This document shows, one piece after another, positions 25,743 through 34,628 of a DNA stretch of 64,000 nucleotides. The notes under the pieces were generated by a model. The model did not search any database, was not told the DNA's origin, and saw only the letters and a program-made list of their open reading frames with translations. The position numbers and the translations under genes were made by a program. The first letter of the stretch is position 1. Each line of letters opens with the position of its first letter. Source of the DNA: Methanosarcina vacuolata Z-761 (GTDB lineage: Archaea > Halobacteriota > Methanosarcinia > Methanosarcinales > Methanosarcinaceae); assembly GCF_000969905.1 (NCBI RefSeq), contig NZ_CP009520.1, positions 434,001 through 498,000 on the forward strand, given 5' to 3'.

Positions 25743-27536
25743 TCACTGTTCATCGCTGTTCAAGTATACAATATAGTTATGGTTGTTTTCAACCCAGAAA
25801 GTAATTGAATTATCCTGTTTTATGTCATAATCAAGAAATTCTCCGGATGTGTTGTCGTAAACCTGAGAATCTCTTCCAGCGTTTATGTTTACATTTATAA
25901 GGGCAATGCCGCCATTTGTGTGTACATTAAACACGACAGAGTTTTCAGTATATTGCAGATTATCAAATGTGGCATCATATGTATTTCGACTTATTTGGCT
26001 GTACTCGTGAAAAGACACTATAGACATATTGTTTGACTCATAATTCTCTACCCAGTTATGAAATTTTGAGCGGCTAATTGAGTATTTTATGGCTGGGTCC
26101 TTATCAAGTTCATGGGTAAAAACCGGGTGTACCATACCTGCTTTAGATGCTGTTTCCCACCATTCCCAGGTATCATCTTCCAGACTTCCAATATATTTCT
26201 CCGTATGGATCCCCGAGTCTCCATTTCTCCAGATCATCCCTAAGGTTTCGTATGCATAAAGAGCGTGCATAATATTATCTCTGTTTCTCATGGAGCACCA
26301 GCTTGTCGGTTTTCGCCCTATTTTTTCATACACATACAGATGTCCTTCATCCATTATCCTATACGCCTGTTCCAGTGGGAAGCTGTTTAATTCTTTTGAG
26401 TAATGTACACCTACGTCCCATGAGTTATTGATGACCAGCCCACGCAAGTATTCAATATCCTCTTCATTGTACTGCTCAAGGAGCTCTATATCAAACCATA
26501 TTGTTCCTCTATTTTTTTTGCTGTTAAGGTAGCGTATTCCCTGCTCTGTTGTGTTTCTGACATGCGGGCCATCAATTCCGAAAGCCAGCATTCTGTTACT
26601 TCCAATCGCAGTTATGAGTTTTCTTTCTGAGGTCTGGCTTATACTGTATATATCTAAATCAAGGTGCGTTCCTTTTCCAAGTACAAAAGAAGTGAACTTA
26701 ATGTACCCATTTGAAACATCCACATAAGGTAATCTCTGCCTATCGGTGTTATAAAATGGAGTCACGATACAGTTGCCATCTTTTACAAGAATAGTGTTTG
26801 TTTTGTTATATCCATCAAAAATAATCTCAAAATCAGATTTTTCTGCCGCATTCCCGATAGATATGGATTCACATCTGATATTCTCTGAAGAATCTTTAAA
26901 ATAGCTTTCTAATATAATATTATTATTATTTACTTTTTGGAGAATCAACTTTGAACCCGGGGTATTAAGCTCAACAAAGCTTTGAGGGCCATCCATCTCT
27001 AAATCTATTGAGATCTGGTAAGTGCATTTAACCATCGGTATAAGCCTGCAGATGTAAAGTGATCCAATCTGCCTTGGCTGCTCCATATAGTGAATTAGTG
27101 GGATGGAAGCGACTTCACAGAACCGATAAGTTTCTGAAGATTTAACTAAATCTGCCGTATATCCATTTATTCCGGATTCTAAAACAGTGTCTGCAACTGG
27201 AAACAAACTGTACGGACATGAACAGGAGCCTCTTCTTACTTTATACTGCAATACTTTTGAGGTCTTGAAAGAAATCTCTGACTTAAGCATCCCGTAAATT
27301 GCAGAATATAATTTATCATAGATCTTATTACCCTGAAGTTTTGCAATAAAAACATTTTTCGGAACGCTGTTAGATTTGGAGTAGTTTTGCGAAAATAAGG
27401 TAAGAATGCCTTGATCAATATTCTCACGAGTTTTTGTAGTCTCCTTACAGGGAAAAGTTTCAGCTCCTCCAATAAATAAACTACCCATTACAAACGGTAT
27501 TAGAAAAAACATTTTTAGGCGATTACGGCTGTTCAC
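25743..27536 (-). CDS. exported protein with NodB-like (polysaccharide deacetylase) C-terminal domain
   Basis: The 597-residue protein has a signal peptide (MFFLIPFVMGSLFIGG) with a Cys shortly after it. A beta-rich N-terminal half (to about residue 310) has several Cys residues (RRGSCSCPYS). The C-terminal part resembles a divergent NodB fold: MLAFGIDGPHVRNTTEQGIRYL corresponds to the metal-binding first strand and NSWDVGVHYSKE to the second motif. The usual HxxxH is not obvious, so catalysis is uncertain. The start is GTG 27536 with a weak ribosome site. With the SAM methyltransferase upstream on the same strand (about 80 bp away), it may belong to a surface-glycan locus. Confidence 0.6.
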   Translation of the reverse strand: MNSRNRLKMFFLIPFVMGSLFIGGAETFPCKETTKTRENIDQGILTLFSQNYSKSNSVPKNVFIAKLQGNKIYDKLYSAIYGMLKSEISFKTSKVLQYKVRRGSCSCPYSLFPVADTVLESGINGYTADLVKSSETYRFCEVASIPLIHYMEQPRQIGSLYICRLIPMVKCTYQISIDLEMDGPQSFVELNTPGSKLILQKVNNNNIILESYFKDSSENIRCESISIGNAAEKSDFEIIFDGYNKTNTILVKDGNCIVTPFYNTDRQRLPYVDVSNGYIKFTSFVLGKGTHLDLDIYSISQTSERKLITAIGSNRMLAFGIDGPHVRNTTEQGIRYLNSKKNRGTIWFDIELLEQYNEEDIEYLRGLVINNSWDVGVHYSKELNSFPLEQAYRIMDEGHLYVYEKIGRKPTSWCSMRNRDNIMHALYAYETLGMIWRNGDSGIHTEKYIGSLEDDTWEWWETASKAGMVHPVFTHELDKDPAIKYSISRSKFHNWVENYESNNMSIVSFHEYSQISRNTYDATFDNLQYTENSVVFNVHTNGGIALINVNINAGRDSQVYDNTSGEFLDYDIKQDNSITFWVENNHNYIVYLNSDEQ

Positions 27537-27614
27537 TAAACCACCACATAAATTTTATATTCTATTTTTTATCCGACTTGCTTCTTCTAATTCAATAATC
27601 ATCTGAACAGCCTT

Positions 27615-28319
27615 TCAAGTCCGAAACATTATTGTATGATATTTGTACTCGTAATACATTGAACGTACACAAATCATTTTAAAACCATGCTTATTTGCAA
27701 TTTTTTCGATTGTGTAGGGGTTGTGGGCAAATCCAAGGATATCTTTTGGACTATTTTTCAGGCGTGCCGATACTGCAGTCCGAAACTCGAAGCCTGTTTT
27801 GCATAAAATTCTCAAGCCGTTCGTGTTTTGTGAGAATAGGCCTATCTTCCATAGTGGATATAGGCGGGAGTCCAGGATGTCAAAAAGTACTATTTTGCCA
27901 TCTTTATTTAGATGCTTTGACGCATCAGAGATGAATTTATCAATTTCCTGAAATGTCAGGTACTGAATTACACCAGCTGCAGTTATTCTATCGAAGTTGA
28001 AATGCAGGTTATCCCAGAGTGTTTCATGGTCAGCAAGAAGCAGATCTATGTTTTGACACTTTTTTTTCTCAATCCTTTTACTTGCTTCTTTTAACATAGA
28101 TTCGGAAAAATCCACCCCTAAAAGCTGTTCATACTCTGGAGCATAGTACGTCAAAAGTTCTGCGGCACCGCATCCAAAATCAAGAAGTGTTCTGCCCCCT
28201 TCAAGGTGGAACAGTTTTTCCCTGGCTTCCATAGAAAGAAACTCCTCAGATGAGTATCTGTGCCCTCCATGTTTCTTATCTTTGAAAAAATCTTTCCAGA
28301 CATTTTTTGATTTTGACAT
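27615..28319 (-). CDS. class I SAM-dependent methyltransferase
   Basis: The 234-residue protein has LLDFGCGAAELL as SAM motif I, LLGVDFSESMLKEA as the acidic loop, and DRITAAGVIQYL then LNKDGKIVLFDILDSRLYPLW as motifs post-I to III. The C-terminal PYTIEKIANKHGFKMICVRS is common in small-molecule and glycan O-methyltransferases. GGAG lies nine bases upstream of the ATG. It is likely co-transcribed with the exported NodB-like protein downstream. The substrate is unknown. Confidence 0.85.
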   Translation of the reverse strand: MSKSKNVWKDFFKDKKHGGHRYSSEEFLSMEAREKLFHLEGGRTLLDFGCGAAELLTYYAPEYEQLLGVDFSESMLKEASKRIEKKKCQNIDLLLADHETLWDNLHFNFDRITAAGVIQYLTFQEIDKFISDASKHLNKDGKIVLFDILDSRLYPLWKIGLFSQNTNGLRILCKTGFEFRTAVSARLKNSPKDILGFAHNPYTIEKIANKHGFKMICVRSMYYEYKYHTIMFRT

Positions 28320-29310
28320 GCTTTTCGGACTCCAATATCTTGCTCTTTTCGATATCTTTTTCCAGGCAATCTGTAACTTCCAGATTACCGTTTTTTAACT
28401 ATTTATTGACTGATTCGAGCTATAAAAAAAATTAATAATTTTTCTGATTTTACACATATGCGCATAATTATATATACTTTTCTAATCAAATTTCAAGGTC
28501 TGTATCACGAGTTGTCAAGATAACTAAAGTATTATCTTTACCCATAATAAATTTGAAATTCGTCCCCTCTGCTCCTGAAGTGCATATTTATTAACATTAA
28601 TTTAAAGGCTTTTAATATGCTATATAATTCAAGTTTAATATATATTTGAAATAAATATTAAAAAATTTCAGTTAATTTTAAATTTAAATATTATACATAA
28701 TCTATTTGTCCATTTTATATTAAAGACTGCCTATTGCTAAAATCAGTTATTTGCTGAAAATCAGTTATTTGCTTATAATCAGTTATTTGCCTAAAATAAG
28801 TTAGATATTCTCCCAAAACAACTAATTTGTATAAATTATAAATTTGACATTATGTCTTCATTACATCGGTGATGTTTTATGGGAATCCATAGAACATTAT
28901 CACCTGCCGCAAAACCAAATACAAAAGACCTTATGCAGACTTATGAATATTAATAAACGGAATCTTATATGCAGTTACACAAGGTTGTAAGTGGAAAGAT
29001 ATTTCTCCACACCTAAGAAAAGAAGATAGCCAATAAAAGTGGACTGGGTCAATTTCAAAAAGAAAATCACAATAAAAAAGTTCTTTAGCTGGATAAGATT
29101 ATTCAAAATCTCTTGCAAAGATATGAAATCAAAGAATCGCATACCTTATGTTCTAATCTTATCAGCGATAACGAAGGTAAATTTTGGTAGCCCACAATCT
29201 AATTAAGATTCTTTTACCACTACCCCTGTAAATGCAGAGTTTATAGGCTGTAAATACAAAGTTGATTGGCTGTAAAGCAAACTGCAAGGTTTCTTTGCCA
29301 TTTCCAAGTC
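28320..29310. other. about 1 kb non-coding region with repeats and an IS remnant
   Basis: A threefold direct repeat of AATCAGTTATTTGC with 18 bp period lies at 28741-28791. A transposase scar lies at 28956-29036 (separate entry). The rest is AT-rich and shows no supported gene; a TATA-like cluster near 28460-28480 probably serves the methyltransferase gene. Confidence 0.5.
28956..29036 (+). pseudogene. IS5-type transposase fragment
   Basis: One frame reads NGILYAVTQGCKWKDISPHLRK before a stop. This is the conserved N-terminal block of IS5-family transposases, usually NG.LY...TGC.WRDIP. The frame is closed upstream by TGA, and no DDE region follows, so this is a scar of a lost insertion. Confidence 0.55.
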
Positions 29311-29390
29311 ATTTAGCATGAAAGTTTTTTCAAGTACTTTCGTTTCTTTGTGCCTGTGATTAGAAGAATTTCATATGCGTTTTTTTGTAA
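29311..29390 (-). repeat. 80 bp block shared with the SemiSWEET 3' end
   Basis: Read on the minus strand, this block spans the acr3 stop codon and matches 63589-63668 at about 89% identity. It includes ACGCAYATGAAATTC, TCTAATCACAGGCACAAAG and GAAAGTAC. Both copies straddle a gene's stop codon. Confidence 0.85.
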
Positions 29391-30435
29391 AGTATTTTCT
29401 TCTCCAGTGGAGTGCAACATTGACAAGTCCGATCATTACGGGCACTTCAATTAAAGGGCCCACTACCGCTGCAAACGCCTGACCTGAATTGATACCAAAA
29501 ACCGCCACTGCTACGGCAATTGCAAGTTCAAAGTTGTTACTTGCTGCCGTAAAGGCGAGGGAAGTTGTCTGTTCGTAACTAATCCCCATTTGTTTACATA
29601 TAAGGAAAGAGACCCCAAACATAGTTACAAAATATATTAAGAGGGGTATTGCAATCCTTACAACGTCCATTGGCAGTGCAACAATGTATTCGCCTTTTAA
29701 CGAGAACATAACAATAATCGTGAACAATAGAGCATAAAGTGAAATCGGGCCTATTGTTGGAATGAGTTTGTTATCATACCATTCGGCTCCTTTTGAGGGG
29801 CGCAGGAAATAACGGGTTAAAAAACCAGCAATGAAAGGAATTCCCAGATAGATCGCAACACTTTGAGCAACCTCTCCCATGGATACATATATTTCCATGC
29901 CACTAAGTCCCAGCCATTCAGGCAGTATGGTTATAAAGAAATAAGCAAAGACGGAGTAGAAGACCAGCTGAAAGACTGAATTGAAAGCAACAAGTGCAGC
30001 CGCATATTCATTGTCCCCATCTGCCAGACTGTTCCAAACAATCACCATGGCAATGCACCTGGCCAGACCTATTAGAATAACACCTACCATATATTCTGGA
30101 TATTCTCTGAGAAATACAATTGCCAGGATAAACATCAAAATGGGGCCGATGATCCAGTTCTGGAGTAAGGATAAACCCAATACCTTATGATTTCTAAAGA
30201 CCTTGCCTAGCTCTTCATATTTGACCCGCGCCAGTGGCGGATACATCATAACTATTAACCCGATAGCGATGGGAATGGACGTGGTGCCAATAGACAAACT
30301 CTGTAATAAGTCTGCAAAGCCCGGGAAGACAAAACCCAGAGCCACGCCGATAAACATAGCCAGAAAGATCCACAGGGTTAAATAACGATTTAAAAACGAT
30401 AATTTTGATACAGCAGTTTCTTCCAGAACGAACAC
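29371..30435 (-). CDS. acr3: arsenite efflux permease, Acr3 family
   Basis: The 354-residue membrane protein has about ten helices. Acr3 exports arsenite from the cytoplasm using the membrane potential. Family features are [42 protein letters not shown] with the functionally important Cys, and [22 protein letters not shown]. The start is taken as GTG 30435, with AGAGG immediately before it; spacing is tight and no better start exists. arsR lies upstream on the same strand, separated by a 200 bp inverted-repeat element. Regulation is probably through the arsR operator at 31042-31065. The C-terminal codons lie inside the 80 bp shared block. Confidence 0.93.
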   Translation of the reverse strand: MFVLEETAVSKLSFLNRYLTLWIFLAMFIGVALGFVFPGFADLLQSLSIGTTSIPIAIGLIVMMYPPLARVKYEELGKVFRNHKVLGLSLLQNWIIGPILMFILAIVFLREYPEYMVGVILIGLARCIAMVIVWNSLADGDNEYAAALVAFNSVFQLVFYSVFAYFFITILPEWLGLSGMEIYVSMGEVAQSVAIYLGIPFIAGFLTRYFLRPSKGAEWYDNKLIPTIGPISLYALLFTIIVMFSLKGEYIVALPMDVVRIAIPLLIYFVTMFGVSFLICKQMGISYEQTTSLAFTAASNNFELAIAVAVAVFGINSGQAFAAVVGPLIEVPVMIGLVNVALHWRRKYFTKKRI

Positions 30436-30465
30436 CCTCTATTTTTCAATAAATATTTTATAAAA

Positions 30466-30665
30466 ATGTAACTATTCAGCCTATAAAAACATGTCTATTG
30501 ATATTGATTCTAGTGAAAGTAATAAATCAAAGAAATAACCTATAGAAGAGGACGAAACGCAGTCAGTTGCCAACAGTTCCATAAAATCAATTTGCAGAAA
30601 TTTGTCTATTTAATTTTAACAAAGATGGCTATTGATTCTGTTTTATATAGACTGAATAGTTACAT
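30466..30665. mobile_element. 200 bp inverted-repeat element between arsR and acr3
   Basis: The left end, ATGTAACTATTCAGCCTATA, recurs inverted at 30646-30665 with one mismatch, and weaker pairing continues inward. The ends flank about 160 bp without coding content. The structure is that of a small MITE lying inside an ars operon. A long-range RNA stem would look the same. Confidence 0.6.
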
Positions 30666-30684
30666 AAAAATAACTATTTTTTGA

Positions 30685-31023
30685 TCACTCGCAACATCTA
30701 TCACTTGCTTTAAGCTTTTCTAATAAAACTAAATCGTCTTTACAAACGTTTATTTTCTCAACTTCATAACCAATAATAATTGAGAGGAAGGGAAATTTTT
30801 GAAAAGTAGAATCGTTGAGTTGATAATAGACCCACTGGGATTTTTTTACAGAAACAATAATTCCTGCCACTTTCAGTTTATTCAGATGTCTGGAAGTGTT
30901 AGATTGCTTAATGCCTAAAACTGCTTCAATATCACAGACACATAGTTCTCGGTTTTTTAAAAGATTTAGTATCCTTATCCTGTTTTCATCAGCCAACGCC
31001 TTAAGTATGTAAACAATATCCAT
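30685..31023 (-). CDS. arsR: ArsR-family arsenic-responsive repressor
   Basis: The 112-residue winged-helix regulator has the metalloid-binding motif ELCVCDIEAVLG in the recognition-helix region, the DNA-reading helix QSNTSRHLNKLKVAGII, and a terminal RCCE that may add arsenite ligands. It should dissociate from DNA on binding As(III). I chose ATG 31023 because GGTGGTG precedes it and because an upstream in-frame ATG (31065) falls inside the operator palindrome. It is the first gene of the arsR-acr3 unit. A decayed copy of this gene and its operator lies at 32727-32934. Confidence 0.9.
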   Translation of the reverse strand: MDIVYILKALADENRIRILNLLKNRELCVCDIEAVLGIKQSNTSRHLNKLKVAGIIVSVKKSQWVYYQLNDSTFQKFPFLSIIIGYEVEKINVCKDDLVLLEKLKASDRCCE

Positions 31024-31041
31024 GGGCACCACCAACTCTAA

Positions 31042-31065
31042 ATGAGTATATGCAATTATACTCAT
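31042..31065. promoter_or_regulatory. arsR operator palindrome
   Basis: ATGAGTATA, six bases, then TATACTCAT: a perfect 9+9 inverted repeat just upstream of arsR. The same palindrome with a different spacer survives at 32911-32934 next to a decayed arsR copy, which supports it as the binding site. Confidence 0.75.
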
Positions 31066-31145
31066 ATAATATTTAAAAGTACGGTCTTATTTTTAATTGT
31101 GAATTCTACTTAAAATTCTATCAGTAACATTATATAATCAACTGT

Positions 31146-32624
31146 TTAAGCCTCAATTATTTTGGTGAGGTTACTTCTGATTCTAAATAAATGTTTTTTT
31201 ATTAAAGAAAGCTCGTGATCGTTGAAACCTCCCAACAGAAACATCACAGATAGATAAACAAGAACGCCTATTCCTGCAGCCACGAGAAGCTTATAGGTGG
31301 TCAATATCTCAAAACGGGAAACAAAGAAGTACATAGCCGTTGAGGATAAAATACATTTTATGATATCATAAAAATAAAAGTTATGTTTGAAATGTTTTAG
31401 AGACATGTGTGTGCAAAGAATAGCCATAAAAAAGTATGAGAATAAGGTTGATAGAGCAGCCCCGACAATGCCTACCCAGGGTATTAGAAGAAGGTTAAGT
31501 AACACGTTCAAAACCGCCACAGCAAAATTAATATAAGTTGGTACTTTCGTTTTTTTGACAATTAATAGTGTATTGATAAAAATTTGAGCGATTCCTGCTA
31601 GAAGGCCAGAAGAAGCTATAACTGGGATCACAAACCAACCTGAAACAAAGTTCTCTGTTGTAAATATTCCAAGCAAAGGTTTTGCAAAAGCTGAAAGCCC
31701 AAAGACTGCAGGAATAGAAATAATAAGGAAATATCGCAAGGAATAAGACATATAAACTGTTAATTCATCAATTTTATTTTCATCAAACAGTTTTGAGAGC
31801 TCTGGGAAAAGAATAATCTGAAGAGGGTTTATAAGAAATTGTATAAGGTTCCCGAAGGAGCAGGCTGCCGAATATATGCCTACACTATTGAGACCGAGAA
31901 AATAAGTAACTAAATATCTGTCACTTGATTCTGTAATCCATCTTACAAGAGTATTTGGGGTTAAAGGTAAAGAGAATCGCAGGTACTCCCTTAAATAAGT
32001 AAATCGAGGGATAACAAGTCCTATCTGTTTAATAATGATCAGAATAGCGATTAAAGTAATGACGCCCTGTACCAGTAATGTGGCTACTATTACACCAAGT
32101 AGCCCATATCCAATTTTGAGAAGAAAGAGAATAAAAAGTAATTTTCCAAGTGCTTCAAAAAGAGTAAAGTAAGAAAATTCCTTAATCTGCCTGAACACTC
32201 TGAAATAATAAAGAGACACAGGCTCGATTACATTCACGAGAATCAAAAGGGAGCCTGCCTTGATGAAATAGGCCGCATCTGGATCCTTGAAACCGAACGT
32301 TGCTAGAGGTTCGGCAAGCATATACAGTGAAAGGGAGGCCAGAAGGCCAGAAATAGTCACGAAAAAAAGAATGGAATAGACAGCCTCCTTTATCACTTCC
32401 TTCTCTGTTTCAGAAGATAAAAATCTGACAAGACCCATTGAAAGGCCCATAAGTGCAAGAGGAGAGATTAAGGATACTGAAATGTTTATCTGCGCCCAGA
32501 GCCCGTAATCATACGTCCCAAGGCTTTTTGTGATTATTGGGATTAGAAGGAAGGTACTTAAGTTTGTAAGTACCTGAACCATTCCGATAAGGCCGACTTC
32601 TCTTGCAAATTTTTGATATGACAC
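31146..32624 (-). CDS. polysaccharide/lipid-linked oligosaccharide flippase, Wzx-like (MOP superfamily)
   Basis: The 492-residue protein has about 14 membrane helices and the family start GLIGMVQVLTNLSTFLLIPIITKSLGTYDYGLWAQI. The charged LRYFLIISIPAVFGLSAFAKPLL and GAALSTLFSYF segments are typical of the PST/Wzx branch, which moves lipid-linked glycans across the membrane. No glycosyltransferase is adjacent. It sits between the arsR unit and pseudogenes and so looks like a separate passenger of the accessory region. Confidence 0.85.
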   Translation of the reverse strand: MSYQKFAREVGLIGMVQVLTNLSTFLLIPIITKSLGTYDYGLWAQINISVSLISPLALMGLSMGLVRFLSSETEKEVIKEAVYSILFFVTISGLLASLSLYMLAEPLATFGFKDPDAAYFIKAGSLLILVNVIEPVSLYYFRVFRQIKEFSYFTLFEALGKLLFILFLLKIGYGLLGVIVATLLVQGVITLIAILIIIKQIGLVIPRFTYLREYLRFSLPLTPNTLVRWITESSDRYLVTYFLGLNSVGIYSAACSFGNLIQFLINPLQIILFPELSKLFDENKIDELTVYMSYSLRYFLIISIPAVFGLSAFAKPLLGIFTTENFVSGWFVIPVIASSGLLAGIAQIFINTLLIVKKTKVPTYINFAVAVLNVLLNLLLIPWVGIVGAALSTLFSYFFMAILCTHMSLKHFKHNFYFYDIIKCILSSTAMYFFVSRFEILTTYKLLVAAGIGVLVYLSVMFLLGGFNDHELSLIKKHLFRIRSNLTKIIEA

Positions 32625-32726
32625 TATAACACCTAAAACTTAGTCTTGTTTAACTCTCGGACTGGAGACTAATAGAAGTAATTTTGAGATGAATTGCTCT
32701 AAAAATACAATCGCCAAAACGGTTTG

Positions 32727-32900
32727 TTGTCCTGCTACCTTCAGCCTAATTAAATATATAGAAGTGTTAGATTGCTTAATGCCTAAAACCGCCTTATATC
32801 GCAGACACACAATCCCTCATTTTTTAAAAAAATCCCATCTCCTTATCCTGTTCTCATCAGCCAGAGCCTTAAATATGGAAAACAATATCTGCGGGGATCA
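32727..32900 (-). pseudogene. decayed arsR copy
   Basis: About 170 bases align with the 5' part of the arsR gene at 30861-31023, for example the shared GTGTTAGATTGCTTAATGCC and CCTTATCCTGTT.TCATCAGCCA. The copy lacks the start codon and has small deletions, so it is dead. Its upstream operator palindrome is intact. Confidence 0.8.
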
Positions 32901-32910
32901 TCACTTATAT

Positions 32911-32934
32911 ATGAGTATATGAACTTATACTCAT
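32911..32934. promoter_or_regulatory. second arsR-type operator palindrome
   Basis: ATGAGTATA-N6-TATACTCAT with spacer TGAACT, against TGCAAT at the functional copy. Both half-sites are preserved although the adjacent gene copy has decayed. Confidence 0.7.
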
Positions 32935-33025
32935 ATGTTACTTATATATATTGATTTATATTCCGTTACTAATTATAATTCTTCTGGTTAATGCTGAGGT
33001 AATCTTATTTAGGATTCGTCAAATC

Positions 33026-33514
33026 ATGCCGAGAATAATTGGAAAAATAAAGGTTGTGTATTGACCGTTATTGCAGTAAATTCTACTATTTGTGGCTTTG
33101 TTCACAAAGTCCATGGAAGCAGAAAAGGAAACAAAATTGTTGTTGACATCGAAACTCCATATGAAAAGATAAAGAAGTTTTCTCACATGGAAATCCCCAT
33201 GAAATAAATTATGGACATCAAAGATAACTACGTGATTGATAAAGCACAGGAAGTTAAATGCTGCTCAAACTGCTTAGAGCCTATCCGAAAAGTGGTTGCC
33301 TGCTATAACTTTTACAATATGCAATATGCAAAATCAGAACGGACGCCCGGATATTTAGACCTATTGTAACTTTTCGATATGCATTACTGAATTTTCGGAT
33401 AGGCTCTTAGTACCCTGTGCAGTACTCGACCTCTGTAGACTTGATAGTGGACTCATTGCAAAATATCTGGCAAAAAAGGCGAGCAGTATCAGTGTTGAAT
33501 TTAAGGATGTTTAA
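33026..33514 (+). pseudogene. broken copy of the Cys-rich gene at 39571-39915
   Basis: It is closely similar to the intact gene (CGFVHKxxGSxKGNKIxVDIETP, then KIKKFSHME.PM). It has an early frameshift, a nonsense TAA where the intact gene has GAA, and a 130 bp element inserted at 33277-33406. Downstream of the insertion the C-terminal part (VPCAVLDLCRLDSG..) continues to a stop at 33512-33514. Confidence 0.9.
33277..33406. mobile_element. 130 bp MITE with 15 bp perfect ends and TTA target duplication
   Basis: The ends are GAGCCTATCCGAAAA and its exact reverse complement. TTA is present on both sides (33274-33276 and 33407-33409), while the intact homologue at 39571 shows the uninterrupted sequence. 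This proves a transposition event. A three-base duplication and GA-rich ends suit mobilisation by an IS5-superfamily transposase. Confidence 0.92.
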
Positions 33515-33616
33515 CTGTCTTCCCTGCTTCGTAGGTCTTAAAGTTTATCAAAATTAATAACTATAGTCACAAAAAGATAATTAATAGCCAACAGCTATCA
33601 AGAATTAGTCCAGAGA

Positions 33617-33697
33617 ACTTCGATAAACCTCTGATCCCAACAAATTACTTAAATACCCTTTATAAGCAGGTAGCTAAAAATTAGGGTTTATCGAAGT
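33617..33697. repeat. small inverted-repeat element upstream of the universal stress protein
   Basis: ACTTCGATAAACC at 33617-33629 recurs inverted at 33685-33697 (GGTTTATCGAAGT), enclosing about 55 bases. It may be a very small MITE or an RNA stem. The surrounding gap 33515-33879 holds no gene. Confidence 0.6.
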
Positions 33698-33879
33698 ACT
33701 CTTCATATAAATTTTTTCTATTGAATCTAATAAGATAACGGTTGATCTTGCTTTGTCCAGGCTGAATATTCACGCATATCTTTATTTGCTTTTATCATAA
33801 ATAGTACTATAATACTTTTGTTTGCATTTAGCTGAGGCATCAAAGCAACTCAATACTATTCTGGAACGGGGGGAGGAAA

Positions 33880-34353
33880 ATAAATCTTAAAGATACTTTT
33901 CGAAGAATACTGATTGCAACAGACGGGTCTAAATATAGTCAAACTGCCGTACTGCAAGGAATGGAACTTGCAAAAATTATGGGTGCGAAGGTCTATGCTC
34001 TCTATGTGCTTAATAAAGACGCATATGTACCGTCTGTACTGGAAACACCGATTCATCTGGGTTCTAGCTGGAACGTCATGGAGGAAATGTTGCGTCAAGA
34101 AGGAAATGATGCTATCCAGTATGCTAAGAAGGTTGCAAAGGATAAGGGAATAGACTATGAAGGTGTGGTTGTAGAAGGCGATCCTGCGAGTGCAATTCTG
34201 GAGTTTGCAGAGCAGAACAAAGCAGATATTATAATAATGGGAACCCTTGGTAAAGGAGGATTAGAAAGATTTTTGCTTGGAAGTGTAACATATAAGGTTG
34301 TAAGGCATTCAAAGGTTCCAGTTCTTGTTGTTAAGAAACAAAAACCGAATTAA
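33880..34353 (+). CDS. universal stress protein, UspA family; probable ATA start
   Basis: The 157-residue cytoplasmic nucleotide-binding fold has a first strand RRILIATDGSKYSQTAV, VEGDPASAILEFAEQNKADIIIMGTLGKGG (ATP-binding loop GTxGxxG region) and a final SVTYKVVRHSKVPVLVV. The first ATG (33961) would remove the whole first strand and its conserved Asp. The frame is open upstream to GGGGGGAGG at 33868-33876, with no ATG, GTG or TTG. ATA at 33880 directly follows (three bases) and gives the normal family length; AAT or CTT slightly downstream are worse codons. Confidence 0.85.
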   Translation: MNLKDTFRRILIATDGSKYSQTAVLQGMELAKIMGAKVYALYVLNKDAYVPSVLETPIHLGSSWNVMEEMLRQEGNDAIQYAKKVAKDKGIDYEGVVVEGDPASAILEFAEQNKADIIIMGTLGKGGLERFLLGSVTYKVVRHSKVPVLVVKKQKPN

Positions 34354-34628
34354 GGTTTAAAAGGTCCATTATTGGAATACTTAATGTCACCTGTATATAG
34401 CTTACGCAGTTGCTTACTTTGCAGACAACTTTTGAGGTTCCATTATTTTCGTGCTAAGCCTGCTTTTGATAGGTTAACGTAAAAATTCATTTTATTACAT
34501 GGGAAGAACAGAAGATTAAGAATCCTCTGTCTTTTAGGTTGTAGTGAAGTGAATCTTCGTCTTTTTTTTGTTTCATTCAAACCACATACATTTCTTCTTT
34601 GCAAAATGGGAGTTCTTGGTACTATAGG
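34354..34628. other. intergenic region between convergent genes
   Basis: A T-rich run at 34560-34570 on the plus strand may end the stress-protein transcript. Nothing else was seen. Confidence 0.35.

Noticed and set aside
32689-32922. 77-codon plus-strand frame
   Set aside because: It is antisense to the decayed arsR copy and spans its operator.
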